In this document: piece after piece, positions 47,471 through 57,333 of the stretch | Numbering within the stretch: position 1 is the first letter of the stretch | Layout of the letters: every line of letters starts with the position of its first letter | Source of the DNA: Calycina herbarum | Taxonomy: Eukaryota; Ascomycota; Leotiomycetes; Helotiales; Pezizellaceae | Reading direction: 5' to 3' | Assembly (NCBI GenBank): GCA_001414485.1 | Contig: LLEY01000162.1 | Location: 62,001-126,000 of the forward strand | Length of the DNA: 64,000 nt | Notes under the pieces: model-generated | Database searches by the model: none | Told to the model about the DNA's origin: nothing | What the model saw: the letters and a program-made list of their open reading frames with translations, nothing else | Made by a program: the position numbers and the translations under genes

Positions 47471-47856
47471 TAGAACCAATTAATTGTAGTATTCCTCATG
47501 TGAGGAAAGAATTAGAAGTTGTCGATGTATATAATATACTCAACATATGGTGTTGACAATGTGGTGGTCATTCAATGTCGTATGATGTCACCTAGCAAGC
47601 CCCGGATATTCCCCGCTACAATGTACAATCAACTCGCAATTCTGAGTTCTTGTAACTTATTGATTATATAGGAGATTCCTGGTCAATGTATAACTTTAAG
47701 GAAATAAGCCTGGTTCTTAGGTCTAATCCTAACCCAAACCCTAACTCCACTAGTGCTTGAGTAGGGATCACGCGATCACGCGATCACGCGTGGGTCAGCC
47801 AAAGTTCCCCGCGTCTTCAAGAAACCCGACATCTCCAACATCTATGGAATGCCTCC
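47471..47856. promoter_or_regulatory. Divergent promoter region between NNR2 and RAD57
   Basis: The two genes are transcribed away from each other from a 386-bp spacer. It holds the GATCACGC tandem at 47766-47791. A telomere-like string, CCTAACCCAAACCCTAAC, lies at about 47728-47745. Confidence 0.7.
47766..47791. promoter_or_regulatory. GATCACGC triple repeat ending in an MluI cell-cycle box
   Basis: Three direct GATCACGC copies end in ACGCGT at 47786-47791, 66 bp before the RAD57 start codon. ACGCGT is the MCB element bound by MBF (Swi6-Mbp1 type) in yeasts, which drives DNA replication and repair genes at G1/S. Its use here is inferred from position and motif. Confidence 0.55.
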
Positions 47857-49318
47857 ATGACAGACCTCACAGCCGTCCTTCCTGGATTTCCCACTCACCA
47901 ATATGTGCGCCTTCTGCCATCGCTCGAGAAGAATAAGGTCACCACCGCAGACCTCATCACCCTGGACTGCGTCGAGGTAGCGAAGCGCGCGCAGCTGCCA
48001 CTGTTGGACGTGAAGAGACTATGCAATGCGGTTCTTGAAGCGCTACGCGTTGACCTAGGGACCAGCGAAAATCGAGACGAAGAAGGCCCCGCGACAGGCT
48101 CATCGTTGAAGAAAACAGGCAAAGATCTTTTGGAAAAGTGGAATACGATTAGTACCTTGGATGATGATCTAGATCACGCATTAGGAGGCGGAATCCCAAC
48201 TGGATATATCACAGAAGTCACTGGCGAAAGGTATCCCCCACCCATCTACTCACTTAAAAATAATAGCTAACATTCTTCCCAGCGGCGCAGGTAAAACCCA
48301 ATTCCTCCTCACCCTCCTCCTTTCCGCCCAACTCCCAGCTCCTCATGGACTCTCATGTTCAACCCTCTATATATCCACCGAATCCGCCCTTCCCACTACT
48401 CGCCTCTCCCAGCTTCTCCGCAGCCACCCAGCTCTCACTTCTATAACCCCGAAACCAACTTTGGACTCCGTACATTGTATAGTAGTTTCCGACCTCGAAG
48501 CCCAAGACCACATCCTCCGCTTCCACGTCCCCGTACAAATAAAAGCCCGCTCCATCCGACTCATAATCCTCGACTCGGTAGCTGCAAACTACCGTGCAGA
48601 ACTAGAGAGACCAGGTACCACTGGAATCCAAACACACGGCGCAAACATGGCACAAAGATCCTCCGACCTAGTGAAACTAGGACAACTCCTCCGAGATCTC
48701 GCGCGAGAACATAACATCGCCATCGTAGCAGCAAACCAAGTCGCCGACCGCTTCTCCTCTTTCAATGGCGGTGGAAACAGCACCAACCCAAACATCCCTC
48801 AAATCAACCGAACAGCCACACAATCTTCCCCCCTCGCCCATCGAAGCGGCCCCGCGTCCTCCCTCCCCTTACCACCCGATTCCAGCATCCTAATCCCTAC
48901 CCAAAGACCCTTCTCCACAACCCCCGATCCTCTCTCCCTAGACCACCAACAGAGATGGTTCACAGGCTGGGGCGACGATGCCTCACCTTACTCTTTGATC
49001 TCGAAGAATATGAAGACTCCCGCTTTAGGTCTGATTTGGACGACGCAAATTGCTTGTCGGATTGCGCTGGTTAAACGACCGGTTTATGGACGTAAGGTTG
49101 TGGTGGAGGATGAGGGGGGACCGAGTTTGAGGAGGTGGAGGAGATGGATGAAGGTTGTTTTTTCGCCGGGGGTGGGGGAGAGTGGGGCGGGACTGGGGGG
49201 GGCTGTTGAGTTTGAGATTACGGGGAGGGGGATAGGGGCTGTGAAGAAGGCTACTACTGATGGAGGGGGAAATGAATTGGGAGATGGTGAGGAGGAGGTT
49301 GAGGTGCCTGTTGTATAG
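47857..49318 (+). CDS. RAD57: RAD57-like RecA-family DNA repair protein
   Basis: Exons are 47857-48230 and 48283-49318, giving 469 residues. RAD57 forms a heterodimer with RAD55 and helps RAD51 load in homologous recombination. The N-terminal region matches the fungal RAD57 pattern (LPSLEKNKVTTADLITLDCV, then AKRAQLPLLDVKRL). The core has a Walker A motif GESGAGKT (about 123-130), split by the intron at its serine codon, and a Walker B strand IRLIILDSVAANYR. The segment NIAIVAANQVADRF is the RecA L-loop-like region. The C-terminal part has a long Pro/Ser insertion and a Gly-rich tail, common in filamentous fungi. The main alternative is an XRCC3-type name for the same ortholog group. Confidence 0.9.
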
Positions 49319-50088
49319 GTGATGGTAATTACGAATGATGAATTTCTTGAAACAGATATGGAATGCGTTTCTATCATCCCTTTTCTTTGCTGAACAAGTC
49401 CAGTAATGCTCTTGAGATCACCTGTCGAGGATCTCTGCCTCTTTCGTATTCCATTTTCAAAGTCTTCCGCGAAGCTACTAGAAAAGTGTTAAATTCCCTT
49501 GTACTACTCTCCATTTTGTACATGGAGCCAGAGAGTTAAGACAAAGGATTAGATCGTTACACTAACAACAACACTGATATGTTCTGTCCCAAATTTCAAC
49601 TAAAATGAAATATCGGAAACAAAATCTTCTTTCAAAGAATAACTGGTCAAGACTCGGTAGCCCAGAGAAGGTGAGGGGACCTAGCTAATCGACTTTTGGA
49701 AGTCCCGTCGTTCAGACGTACGGAGCGCGGTGGGGAACTACGATAATACTCTATAATCTACCCTGAAGGCCCCTGATTCACTTCTAACCTTTCTTCAAAA
49801 TTTACTAGCCAAGATAGGTCAAAGTGAAGTAACACAATCAAGCGCACGAGTAACTACCTATATCTTGAAACTCGTAAGGTGCTGCGGCAGAGTGCTGGTT
49901 CGACATTACCAAATTACAGGGCTTGACTCACTACATAGATTTTGTGAGATTTTGTATATAAAATGGGCTTAAGTGCCCGATGTTCTACCGTGACTAACTT
50001 TAACTAGATATAAATTAAGAACAGAGATCTTAAAACTTAATTCTAAGAATACAAAAGATAGATAAATTTTTTCTAAATATAGTTTATA
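49319..50088. other. Intergenic, nothing recognised
   Basis: No gene or repeat recognised up to the TA duplication of the MITE. Confidence 0.6.
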
Positions 50089-50090
50089 TA

Positions 50091-50505
50091 ACGTGGTTTA
50101 TCAGCGAGTCGATCACATCACCGAGTCGATCACTAAAAATACATACAAAAAACGTCTGTGCAACCCTAGTAAAAATCTATAATTCTTAATAAAAATTAAT
50201 AAAATTAAAAACCTTACTTTATTACTATATATGTAAATAATATTAGAAATCTTAGATACTAACTAATTATAATAGCTAAGTTATTAAAGAAATTAAAAAA
50301 AATCTATGAATACAGGGGTAATTTTAAGCGAAGCGTTAGTTATAGCTAGTAAGCGTTTAAAAATTTCAATATTACTTATTTATATAGTAATAAAGTAGAT
50401 TTTTTTAATTTTATTAATTTTTATTAAGAATTACAGATTTTTACTAGGGTTGCACAGACGTTTTTTGTATGTATTTTTAGTGATCGACTCGCTGATAAAC
50501 CACGT
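50091..50505. mobile_element. 415-bp MITE of the pogo type with long inverted repeats
   Basis: It is flanked by TA (50089-50090 and 50506-50507). The ends are ACGTGGTTTATCAGCGAGTC and its exact reverse complement; inner arms (about 100 bp or more, to the AATTTTTATTAAGAATTA region) also pair. The middle is AT-rich and noncoding. The first 13 bases equal those at the right end of the element at 14854-16697 (ACGTGGTTTATCA), so a related transposase probably moved it. It is far less mutated at the ends than the other elements. Confidence 0.9.
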
Positions 50506-50509
50506 TATA

Positions 50510-51638
50510 ACGTGTTTCACAAGCGAGTCGCCCACACAAGCGGGTCGCCCACTTTCCTCGTCGCGTACCATGTACCACCTTTAAATCATAATAGCTCAAC
50601 ACCACAACGTTCAATTACCTTCTCAAGAAGCTAATATCATTTTGGTAACCCAAGAACTCGAAAACAACGCGTCATTGACCGAACGAAGCGCTGCAAAGAT
50701 TTACCATGTTCCTCGAAAGACTCTCTCCGATCGACGCGCCGGAAAGCCCTTACGACGCGATTGCCAGCCTAATTCGAAAAAGCTTATAAAGCCAGAGGAG
50801 GAGGCAATAGTCAGATATATATTGGAGTTGGATTCGCGAGGGTTTTCGCCTATAAGGGATATGGTACGAGATATGGCCAACAATCTGCTGAGAGAGCGCG
50901 ACGGAAAGCCTGTAGGCAGGAACTGGCCGGATAACTTTATAAAACGTATACCTGAGCTTAAAACTCGATGGAGTCGTTCGTACGATCGTCAGCGAGCTTT
51001 AACTGAGGATCCGCGAGTTATTGGCCCATAGTTTACGCTTGTATAGTCTATTAAAGAGAAATATGGTATTCAAGATGAGGATATTTACAACTTAACGAAA
51101 GTGGCTTTATGATGGGAGTTATTTCGTCCCAACTTGTTGTTATAAGCTCAGAAACGCGTGGGAAGCGAAAGCAAGTTCAGCTAGGTAATCGCGAGTGGGT
51201 TACAGTTATTCAGGGAGTTAACGTAACAGGATGGGCAATCCCGTTATTATATTCGTAGGCAAAGTACTTATTTCTACCTGGTACCAAGATACATATATAC
51301 CACACGATTGGGTAATTGAGGTTAGCAACAATGGCTGGACAAATAATAAGCTGATTTAATTGCATCTGAGGAAAATAGTGGCCAGAAACAAGGTGAAGAG
51401 TCTAGGAAGAGAGTTCGCGTAGACAGGCACTGTAGCCGTTGTAGTAAAACTGGGCATAATTCTCGTACTTGTTAGGTAGAAATATTAGATGTAGAAGATA
51501 GCGAAAGTTCTGAAGAATACTAGATAGCTTCTATAGTAATAATAACTTTGTGTGGTGTTGAGTATTTTGTATTATAATAACACTAGGTTGAAAAAGTGGG
51601 CGACTCGCTTGTGTGGGCGACTCGCTTGTGAAACACGT
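50510..51638 (+). mobile_element. Internally deleted pogo-type element
   Basis: The 1129-bp element is flanked by TA (50508-50509 and 51639-51640). The TIRs begin ACGTGTTTCACAAGCGAGTC at both ends and contain two direct CAAGCGAGTCGCCCA-like words. It directly abuts the MITE, with TATA between them. It carries the two ends of a transposase gene, but most of the catalytic centre is missing. RIP damage is light compared with the other copies. Confidence 0.88.
50642..51522 (+). pseudogene. Internally deleted pogo-like transposase
   Basis: The N-terminal part is open to 51031: an HTH (LTERSAAKIYHVPRKTLSDR) and a CENP-B-type HTH (KPEEEAIVRYILELDSRGFS, then ETKKRIPELKTRW-like text). A TAG at 51029 follows PRVIGP; the frame resumes with KEKYGIQDEDIYN and then breaks. 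At the C-terminal end CSRCSKTGHNSRTC near 51430-51475 is a perfect C-x2-C-x4-H-x4-C zinc knuckle. The DDE core is absent, so it could bind DNA but not cut it. Confidence 0.75.
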
Positions 51639-51832
51639 TATATATGATATATTTATTAAATCACTGTAGAACATGTAGTTCTATACGCCGAGTAGTGTGT
51701 TTTAGCTGTTTTTGGTGTAAAAAGTCCAAAAAAGCTGCGTCGTACGGAAACTTATGCTCTGAAACTGTAATCGCGCCCTGAGGAAAAAGGTTCATGAGAG
51801 TCAAAGACTTCTGCATGCCAAGCTTCCGCAAA

Positions 51833-52429
51833 TGACACAGAGCAAAATCACCGACTGCTACTCGGTCATGGAGGAAGTAAACCAGGAAGCCAAAGAAATA
51901 GTAAGAACCTTTCTAGGAAATGTTGAGATGGACCTTGATGATACTGATGATGAGCTCGAAGATGGGTTCGAGGATGGGTGTCCCTTGCTCTGAAAAATAT
52001 CCCAGTTTGGCTCCTCAGGACGCGAAATTAAAGACCACAGATTTCTGGATGCGGGATAGATCAGACTATGTGCGTAACCGCAGAAACAGCTCTCGAGAAT
52101 GCACACAAGGGGAAGGCCACGCCAACGCCGGATCCTCAGGACAGCCAAAACGAAAGACTTGTCCCTGTCACCAAACTTGGAGAGTGGTCTGGAAGTGTCG
52201 ATGCTAGGTATGCATTTGCCCTTCACTGGTCCACATCAAGTCAACTAACATCGTCTTCAACAGCTTCCCAGTCTTGTCGCCGGATGCATTCAGACCTGGT
52301 CTGTTCGACTTCGTTCTCTCCGATGCAACCAAAGTTACCACCTATGAGTGTTCAGGAGGCGACGATAGAGCGAGCGAGTATTCTGCGCTGAACTTCCAGA
52401 CTACGAAGTACTGGGCATATGCAAGCTGA
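51833..52429 (+). CDS. Hypothetical small protein, 5' structure uncertain
   Basis: The last two exons are convincing. An open stretch ending at 52207 (ALENAHKGKATPTPDPQDSQ, then VPVTKLGEWSGSVDA) joins 52264-52429 through a GTATGC...CAACAG intron. The final exon reads FPVLSPDAFRPGLFDFVLSD and ends TTKYWAYAS. Upstream, ATG 51833 opens an acidic frame (VEMDLDDTDDELEDGFEDG) that runs to a stop near 51991. How it joins the later exon (acceptor CCACAG near 52038, or GATCAG) is not resolved. Family unknown. It lies right of the deleted pogo element. Confidence 0.5.
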
Positions 52430-53040
52430 GGCAGATTGACAGATTACTAATTGAGAAACTATTAAATATTTTATTGCGCAAATCGATAATTCTAATCTAG
52501 TCCAAGATGTCATCTCCATGTCGTTGATCGTGCGTATTGATTTGTTGGTCGTTGGGCTGCTTGTTTCTTTTCAATGCATGCAATTTTCGATTTTCTTCAC
52601 TACTGCGTATTGCTTCGCACAACTGCATAGTCTAGCTGACTTATCAGCGTGCTGAGAGCTCAGAGTTCTGCTCAAGTTAGGAGTCCAAAATGGACCCTCG
52701 GATAAATCCTTCTGCTCTTTCTCCAAAAGAAAACATGAGGTACTCGAGCTGTAAGCTTCGTCGACCCTTCCATGTCTCTCAGGAGGTTTTCCGCGAGCAC
52801 ACCCCCTTAACTTCTACAAATTAAACTTACTTCTGAGAAATGAGAATCTGAGGCTTGGTTTCTTTCTTCTTCCACGCCTTTTTCTTAGCGGAAGATACTC
52901 AAAGATCCGATGTTTTATAGGTAGCAGCGAGAGATGGAACTACCTGGCTCTCTCTAGAATAATTAGTACCAAACAGCTCGAAACACTTCGTTTTTGATAA
53001 TCGCTAATTCCGACTCCAACTAGTCACCTGATTATTCGCT
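52430..53040. other. Intergenic or leader region
   Basis: A short ATG frame at 52690 (MDPRINPSALSPKENMRYSS) may be a 5' exon of the coiled-coil gene that follows, but no clean splice joins them. Otherwise nothing recognised. Confidence 0.4.
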
Positions 53041-53757
53041 TTGCTAGCGCTTGTTAGTGCCTTCTGTTGCATATGTCTAGCTCCAGTCGAAACCTCAAGC
53101 TCTTTGTCGTCCACATATCGTGCAATATTTCTACAAGTCATCTCAACCTTCACACCTGCCAACACATCGAAATCATCCGCCCACACGCAGCGTTCCCTCG
53201 TCCGCACGGTCACAGTCACAGTCCGACATTCTCTACAGAATATTTCGACCGAGCCAAACACGGAGGAGGTTCTGCGCAAGAAGAGGGAGCTTGTGAAGGA
53301 GAACGAAGCCCTCGCGAAGAGGATGGAAGCACTCACAAAGGAGCAAGAAGTACTTAGGCAGAGAAAGGAAGCATTGATGAAGGAGATGGAAGCACTGACG
53401 AAGGAGGAGGAAGTACTAATGAAGGAGGTGGAAATCAAAGCACTCAATGATGAGAAGTCACGCAAACTAGCAGAACTGCAAGTAGACAAGACCAAAAGAT
53501 TCCAAGAGAGACTGGCACAGGAACGGAAGAAACTCGAGGAAGAGCTAGATGTGGAATACAACGAGAAGACGAACAAAGTGAAGGCAAAGTACGAGAAAAA
53601 TATCGCAGACTTGGAGAAAAATGTGAAGTGGCAGGACAGAGAAGATAAGGAGGCGTTTAAGAAAAATTGGGGCACCACTTACGACGAAGCAAAAAGGAGC
53701 CCAAGGAAAAATGAAAACAGGATTTTCGGATCAAATAGAGAGAGCTTTAAATCGTGA
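53041..53757 (+). CDS. Coiled-coil protein (5' end uncertain)
   Basis: The frame is open from about 53032 to 53757. From about 53240 on it encodes a highly charged heptad-rich sequence with repeats of MEALTKEQEVLRQRKEA and MEALTKEEEVLMKEVE, then a long Lys/Glu helix, ending KNENRIFGSNRESFKS. The first in-frame ATG is at 53323. A natural exon start is AATATTTCGACC at 53240, after TCTACAG, so a first exon probably lies upstream. The residues before it (FCCICLAPVETSSSL...) may be noncoding. A fibrous or scaffold role is guessed from composition only. Confidence 0.5.
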   Translation: MLALVSAFCCICLAPVETSSSLSSTYRAIFLQVISTFTPANTSKSSAHTQRSLVRTVTVTVRHSLQNISTEPNTEEVLRKKRELVKENEALAKRMEALTKEQEVLRQRKEALMKEMEALTKEEEVLMKEVEIKALNDEKSRKLAELQVDKTKRFQERLAQERKKLEEELDVEYNEKTNKVKAKYEKNIADLEKNVKWQDREDKEAFKKNWGTTYDEAKRSPRKNENRIFGSNRESFKS

Positions 53758-55027
53758 GGTGGGAAATTGAGAAGTGATGTGAAAAAGAGATATCTTTTTT
53801 ACTGCATGGAAAGGAAGGCTTGATTTTGGGGTCGAAGGCTAGTTTGCTTTTGGAAATCAAAGTTGGGCGTTGGAATCTGGTATGTTGTCAGAATGTTGGG
53901 AAATGAACTGGAGAGGTTGGGAGAAACCGAGGGAGTTGAGAGGATGCGTGGTGCGTAGAGCTTACTGAAAGTCGTGGTTAACCCAAGATACTTGCAACGC
54001 ACTTTTTTATTTTTATTTTTCTACATAGATTGGTGGTCTCTATCTGGTCTGCGTAAGGTGTTTTTGGTTTTGGCAAGTAAGAGTAATGGACTGGGTGGTT
54101 GAGTTCGGTTAGAGGGGAGTGTGGATTACTGACGAGATAATCTCAATTTTTGGGCTTTTCTACGGATTCTTCCCGTGGAAATTCGAGGTCCCAATTAGTT
54201 AGTCGAAAGATATCTCTCATGTTCGAGCCTCGGTACTCGAGAGATGCAGGAGGGCTTGCTTTATCGCCACCTGATTGATGGATTTACGAAGCGGTTGCAA
54301 CATCGAATAATAGACTCTCATTGGTAATAAACCCGACCGTGGGATGATCACCAAGTTCAATGCCAAACATCCGAGCCCTCAAGTCAGATTTCCCGAAACA
54401 TTACAAGGCTAGAATAATAGGGCCTTTAGCTTTGGCGGCTAAACATCATCCCACATAAGACCCGGGAACTCGGTGAAGATGCAGGTGTGCTTGCCAATTG
54501 GAAATTTCCCCAGGCGCGCACAAACTTGAAAGTAAAATAGAAGTCCGGAATACCGTATATTGACCATAGAACGCCTCTTGATCAAACCCGGGGTGTGCAC
54601 GCTTATCCCCCTCTCAAATTTCCCGCATGATGCAGTACTACTATGTCGTGCATAATGACTAGAACTTCCTCGAAGGCTTGGCAAAACATTGAGCCGTTAA
54701 CCGTAATGCCGCTGCCGCGGTGCTGTTCCAATCAACAAATAAAAGACATTTATCTGGATGTTTGAAGAAAAATGAAACTCTAATGGCAATGGTTGTTGTG
54801 GTGGAAGTCATTTTGTGCCTGCATATTTGCCAGCGAATGATAAGCGAGAGTTCCAACAATGAGGCTGATGTATGCGATATCGGCCGTAAGGTGTATACCT
54901 TCCTAAACGGGAGAAAAGTATTTTCGCTCTGGACTGTTCGGTCATGAGCTAGGACCACGGAATAGGGCTGTTGGTAGAGCAATGTAAGCTTTGTGTGCGA
55001 ACCATCGCTTGGATAACGAACTAATGT
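53758..55027. other. Intergenic with possible minus-strand remnants
   Basis: Minus frames near 54439-54620 (RSMVNIRYSGLLFYFQVCAR) and 54690-54980 have some protein character but no joined model. They may belong with the fragment at 55028-55279. Confidence 0.35.
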
Positions 55028-55279
55028 TTACCGGAGATTGTACAAATCGATTGCTCCATAGGAAAACGGCTGGGCCGATACCAACCTGGCAAGTGTTCCC
55101 ATTGCTTTGTAGAGGCATGTGTCAAGTATACATGGAAGGATTTTAACTTCTTCTCGATATGTCTCATAGGTTGAGGAAAATTCCAAGCCATTGGTTTTGT
55201 TGCTTGTTGCTAGCGACGACGGACTACCCCGGTGTCCTGATGCCTCGATGTCCTGGTAAACGGAGTGAAAACCAACCAT
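55028..55279 (-). CDS. Possible gene fragment of unknown family
   Basis: ATG at 55279 opens an 83-codon frame: MVGFHSVYQDIEASGHRGSP, then LEFSSTYETYREEVKILPCI and CLYKAMGTLARLV. Composition looks coding. An internal CCAG/GTTGGT could be a donor. No family recognised and no clear downstream exon. Confidence 0.3.
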   Translation of the reverse strand: MVGFHSVYQDIEASGHRGSPSSLATSNKTNGLEFSSTYETYREEVKILPCILDTCLYKAMGTLARLVSAQPFSYGAIDLYNLR

Positions 55280-55582
55280 GATCTACTCATGGAAGGTAAG
55301 ACTGAATTTTAAACTGAAGCCTTGAAGGAGTATACGTTACACTTGAGAATTGTTAACACAAATGATCAATGGAAAGAGTATATCAATGGTTGATCCATCT
55401 TCATCGCTTTTATCTATCGCTACAAGTACAAAAGCGCACGTCTCGTTTGATTTTGTGTTTTTCTGACCCGTATTCCTACAACCCGAAAACTAGGTAAAAA
55501 TGGGTTCAAATGATGGAAATAATAAGCAAACTGGGGACCAGTAAGGGACTCTCCCTCCATTATCACTCTTCCATATATGTAG

Positions 55583-56098
55583 TGCAAACTAACGACCCTC
55601 AGTACTCCCCAGAAAAATAAAGAACTATTAGAACGCAAGCACCCATCTCGTTACTCCTCAACCGACTATCCATCCACCAAAACAACCTCATCTAAAACAC
55701 ACATCTCCAAACGATCCTCAAATCCAAGCTCGTCAAGCAGCAATACCAGGCAACCACAAGGCAATCACAGAGGCAACACCCGTCTTCAACATGCTCTCAG
55801 GGGTGTTGGATCTCAATTCCGAGATTCCGCAAGAGTCGAAACGATACAAGAAGAGATCGAAATTAGTCCAAGTACAGATACAAATAGCTCGGACAACCAA
55901 AATCCACAACGAGACCATCAACAACAACATCGTGCCAGAGAACCGAGAGTGTCTCAGGCAAAGTATCCAAGAACCTTGAACGATACCATGAGAACGTATC
56001 TACGATCACAAGAAGATCCTTCTCAACAATACGCCTTGTTCTGTCAAAGTGATACTGGCCAGCTGTCTACTCAGAGAGGCAAAGATAAACATCGGTAG
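55583..56098 (+). pseudogene. 172-codon open frame without an early ATG
   Basis: The frame is open between TAG at 55580 and TAG at 56096. It reads as a disordered Ser/Thr/Asn/Gln/Arg-rich protein: PSTKTTSSKTHISKRSSNPS, RDSARVETIQEEIEISPSTD, then RTYLRSQEDPSQQYALF. The only ATG is 36 codons from the end (MRTYLRSQ). So it is an internal or last exon of a gene whose start I cannot find, or the 3' part of a decayed gene. Searches that demand an ATG would miss it. Confidence 0.4.
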
Positions 56099-56545
56099 TT
56101 CGGTTTTGGGTTTAGGATTGAGGAAGGTATGATCCTTCTTCTAGACACAAGCGCCTTTTGTGTTCTTCAGATCTTATCATCTGTATGGATTGTATTGCTT
56201 TTCTAGGAGTGTTCCGGTGACTCAGGGATTGGTTGCCACTCGCTTGGAGTGAAAGGAGATGAGTCCCAATAATGATCGTGGTGTTTGGTTTTAGTTTTGA
56301 TGGAAGTGGGCTTAGGACTACGGATTCTGTAAGTTATGGTGTGTGTGAGTAGGGTTTAAGACTTGAAAAATGTCATGGGATATTGAAGACGTGAAGGTTA
56401 TCCATTGTAGAAATCCTAGCATAAGGTGTTTGTTTGTAGTGTTCCTTCCGCAGGCCACGAACGCATCCTTAACAAGTGAATGCATACCAATATGACGCAC
56501 CGCCTTCAAGATCTCCATCAATTTCTCTGCGGCTGATTTTGCCCG
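56099..56545. other. Short intergenic region
   Basis: No recognisable gene. 56452-56520 contains ACGCATCCTTAACAAGTGAATG, which resembles 56605-56625 inside the next gene (CGCATCCTTCGCAAGTGAATC), so it may hold a small duplicated fragment of that gene's end. Confidence 0.4.
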
Positions 56546-57333
56546 CTAAAGGGGTGAATCATCCAAATCTTGTTTTCCCCGGCCACCATTTTCCCCTTCT
56601 GCAACCGCATCCTTCGCAAGTGAATCATCTCGTTCAGAGAACTTCTTGAGCCAAGCCTCTGTCTTCTCTCCTAAGCCCAACTCAGCCGCAGATTCCGAAA
56701 TCGAGGGGGAACTTGGTGGATACGCGGATCTTGAGACTGTCTCTTTAACCAAAATGAGAAGGCCGAGAATCAAAAAATAGGAAGCCATGAAGCACAAAAC
56801 AGCGCTATCTACCCAACGGTCTTTGATGGTAGAAAAGAGTAGCAAAGTTGATGTAGGAATGAACAAAAACACCCAGCAGCAACCACAATCGCAGGAGTAG
56901 GTGGGCGAGCCAGACAGCTTCAAGACCAATTGACGGGAAAACAACGGACGGATCGAGTCGAGGAGGTATAGGTGGGCCATCAAAAGTGTGAGAACACATC
57001 CTATATGGAAGATGGCCTCGGCCCAATGGGGAATATTGTCGCAGGCATCGTCGAGGTTGAGATAGTAAAGAATGCATAGTAAAAGGTGGGTAGCGAAGAC
57101 CTTTTTGAGTTTGGTTTGTATGAGGGAGCCGACGAAGTGGACTATAGAGGAATCAGTCTGCTTTCAGATAAAAGATAATAGATGGAAACTTTACTTGTGA
57201 AACCTGTTGTCGCGGTGATGACGAGAAACATCTGGCTATGTTATTGTGATGTCTCTTTTGGAATATAGAACTAGGGGTGACTTACCCATGCTCCACCGAG
57301 TAGATAAAACATCTTGAGAAAGACAAACCACAT
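56546..57333 (-). CDS. Multi-pass membrane protein, intact member of a four-copy local family
   Basis: Minus-strand exons are 57333-57286, 57231-57195 and 57141-56546, giving 226 residues with phases matching at both joins. Four hydrophobic segments are seen: residues about 4-28 (MFYLLGGAWMFLVITATTGF), 45-58, 70-90 (GCVLTLLMAHLYLLD) and one or two between about 110 and 160 (CCWVFLFIPTSTLLLFS, VLCFMASYFLILGLLILV). The C-terminal about 60 residues are acidic and hydrophilic. I do not recognise the family. Three decayed relatives lie in tandem at 39.9-42.2 kb. The conserved core is a Gly-Cys after an aromatic-rich helix, then HLYLLD and FSRQ. Function unknown; topology suggests a small transporter, anchor or lipid-associated protein, which is a guess. 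Confidence 0.8.

Noticed and set aside
47720..47750. Telomere or chromosome end
   Set aside because: Only about three imperfect CCCTAA-like units are present, between two normal genes.
53004..53678. 224-codon minus-strand frame over the coiled-coil gene
   Set aside because: It is the Ser/Phe-rich complement of Lys/Glu codons, a common shadow of coiled-coil genes.
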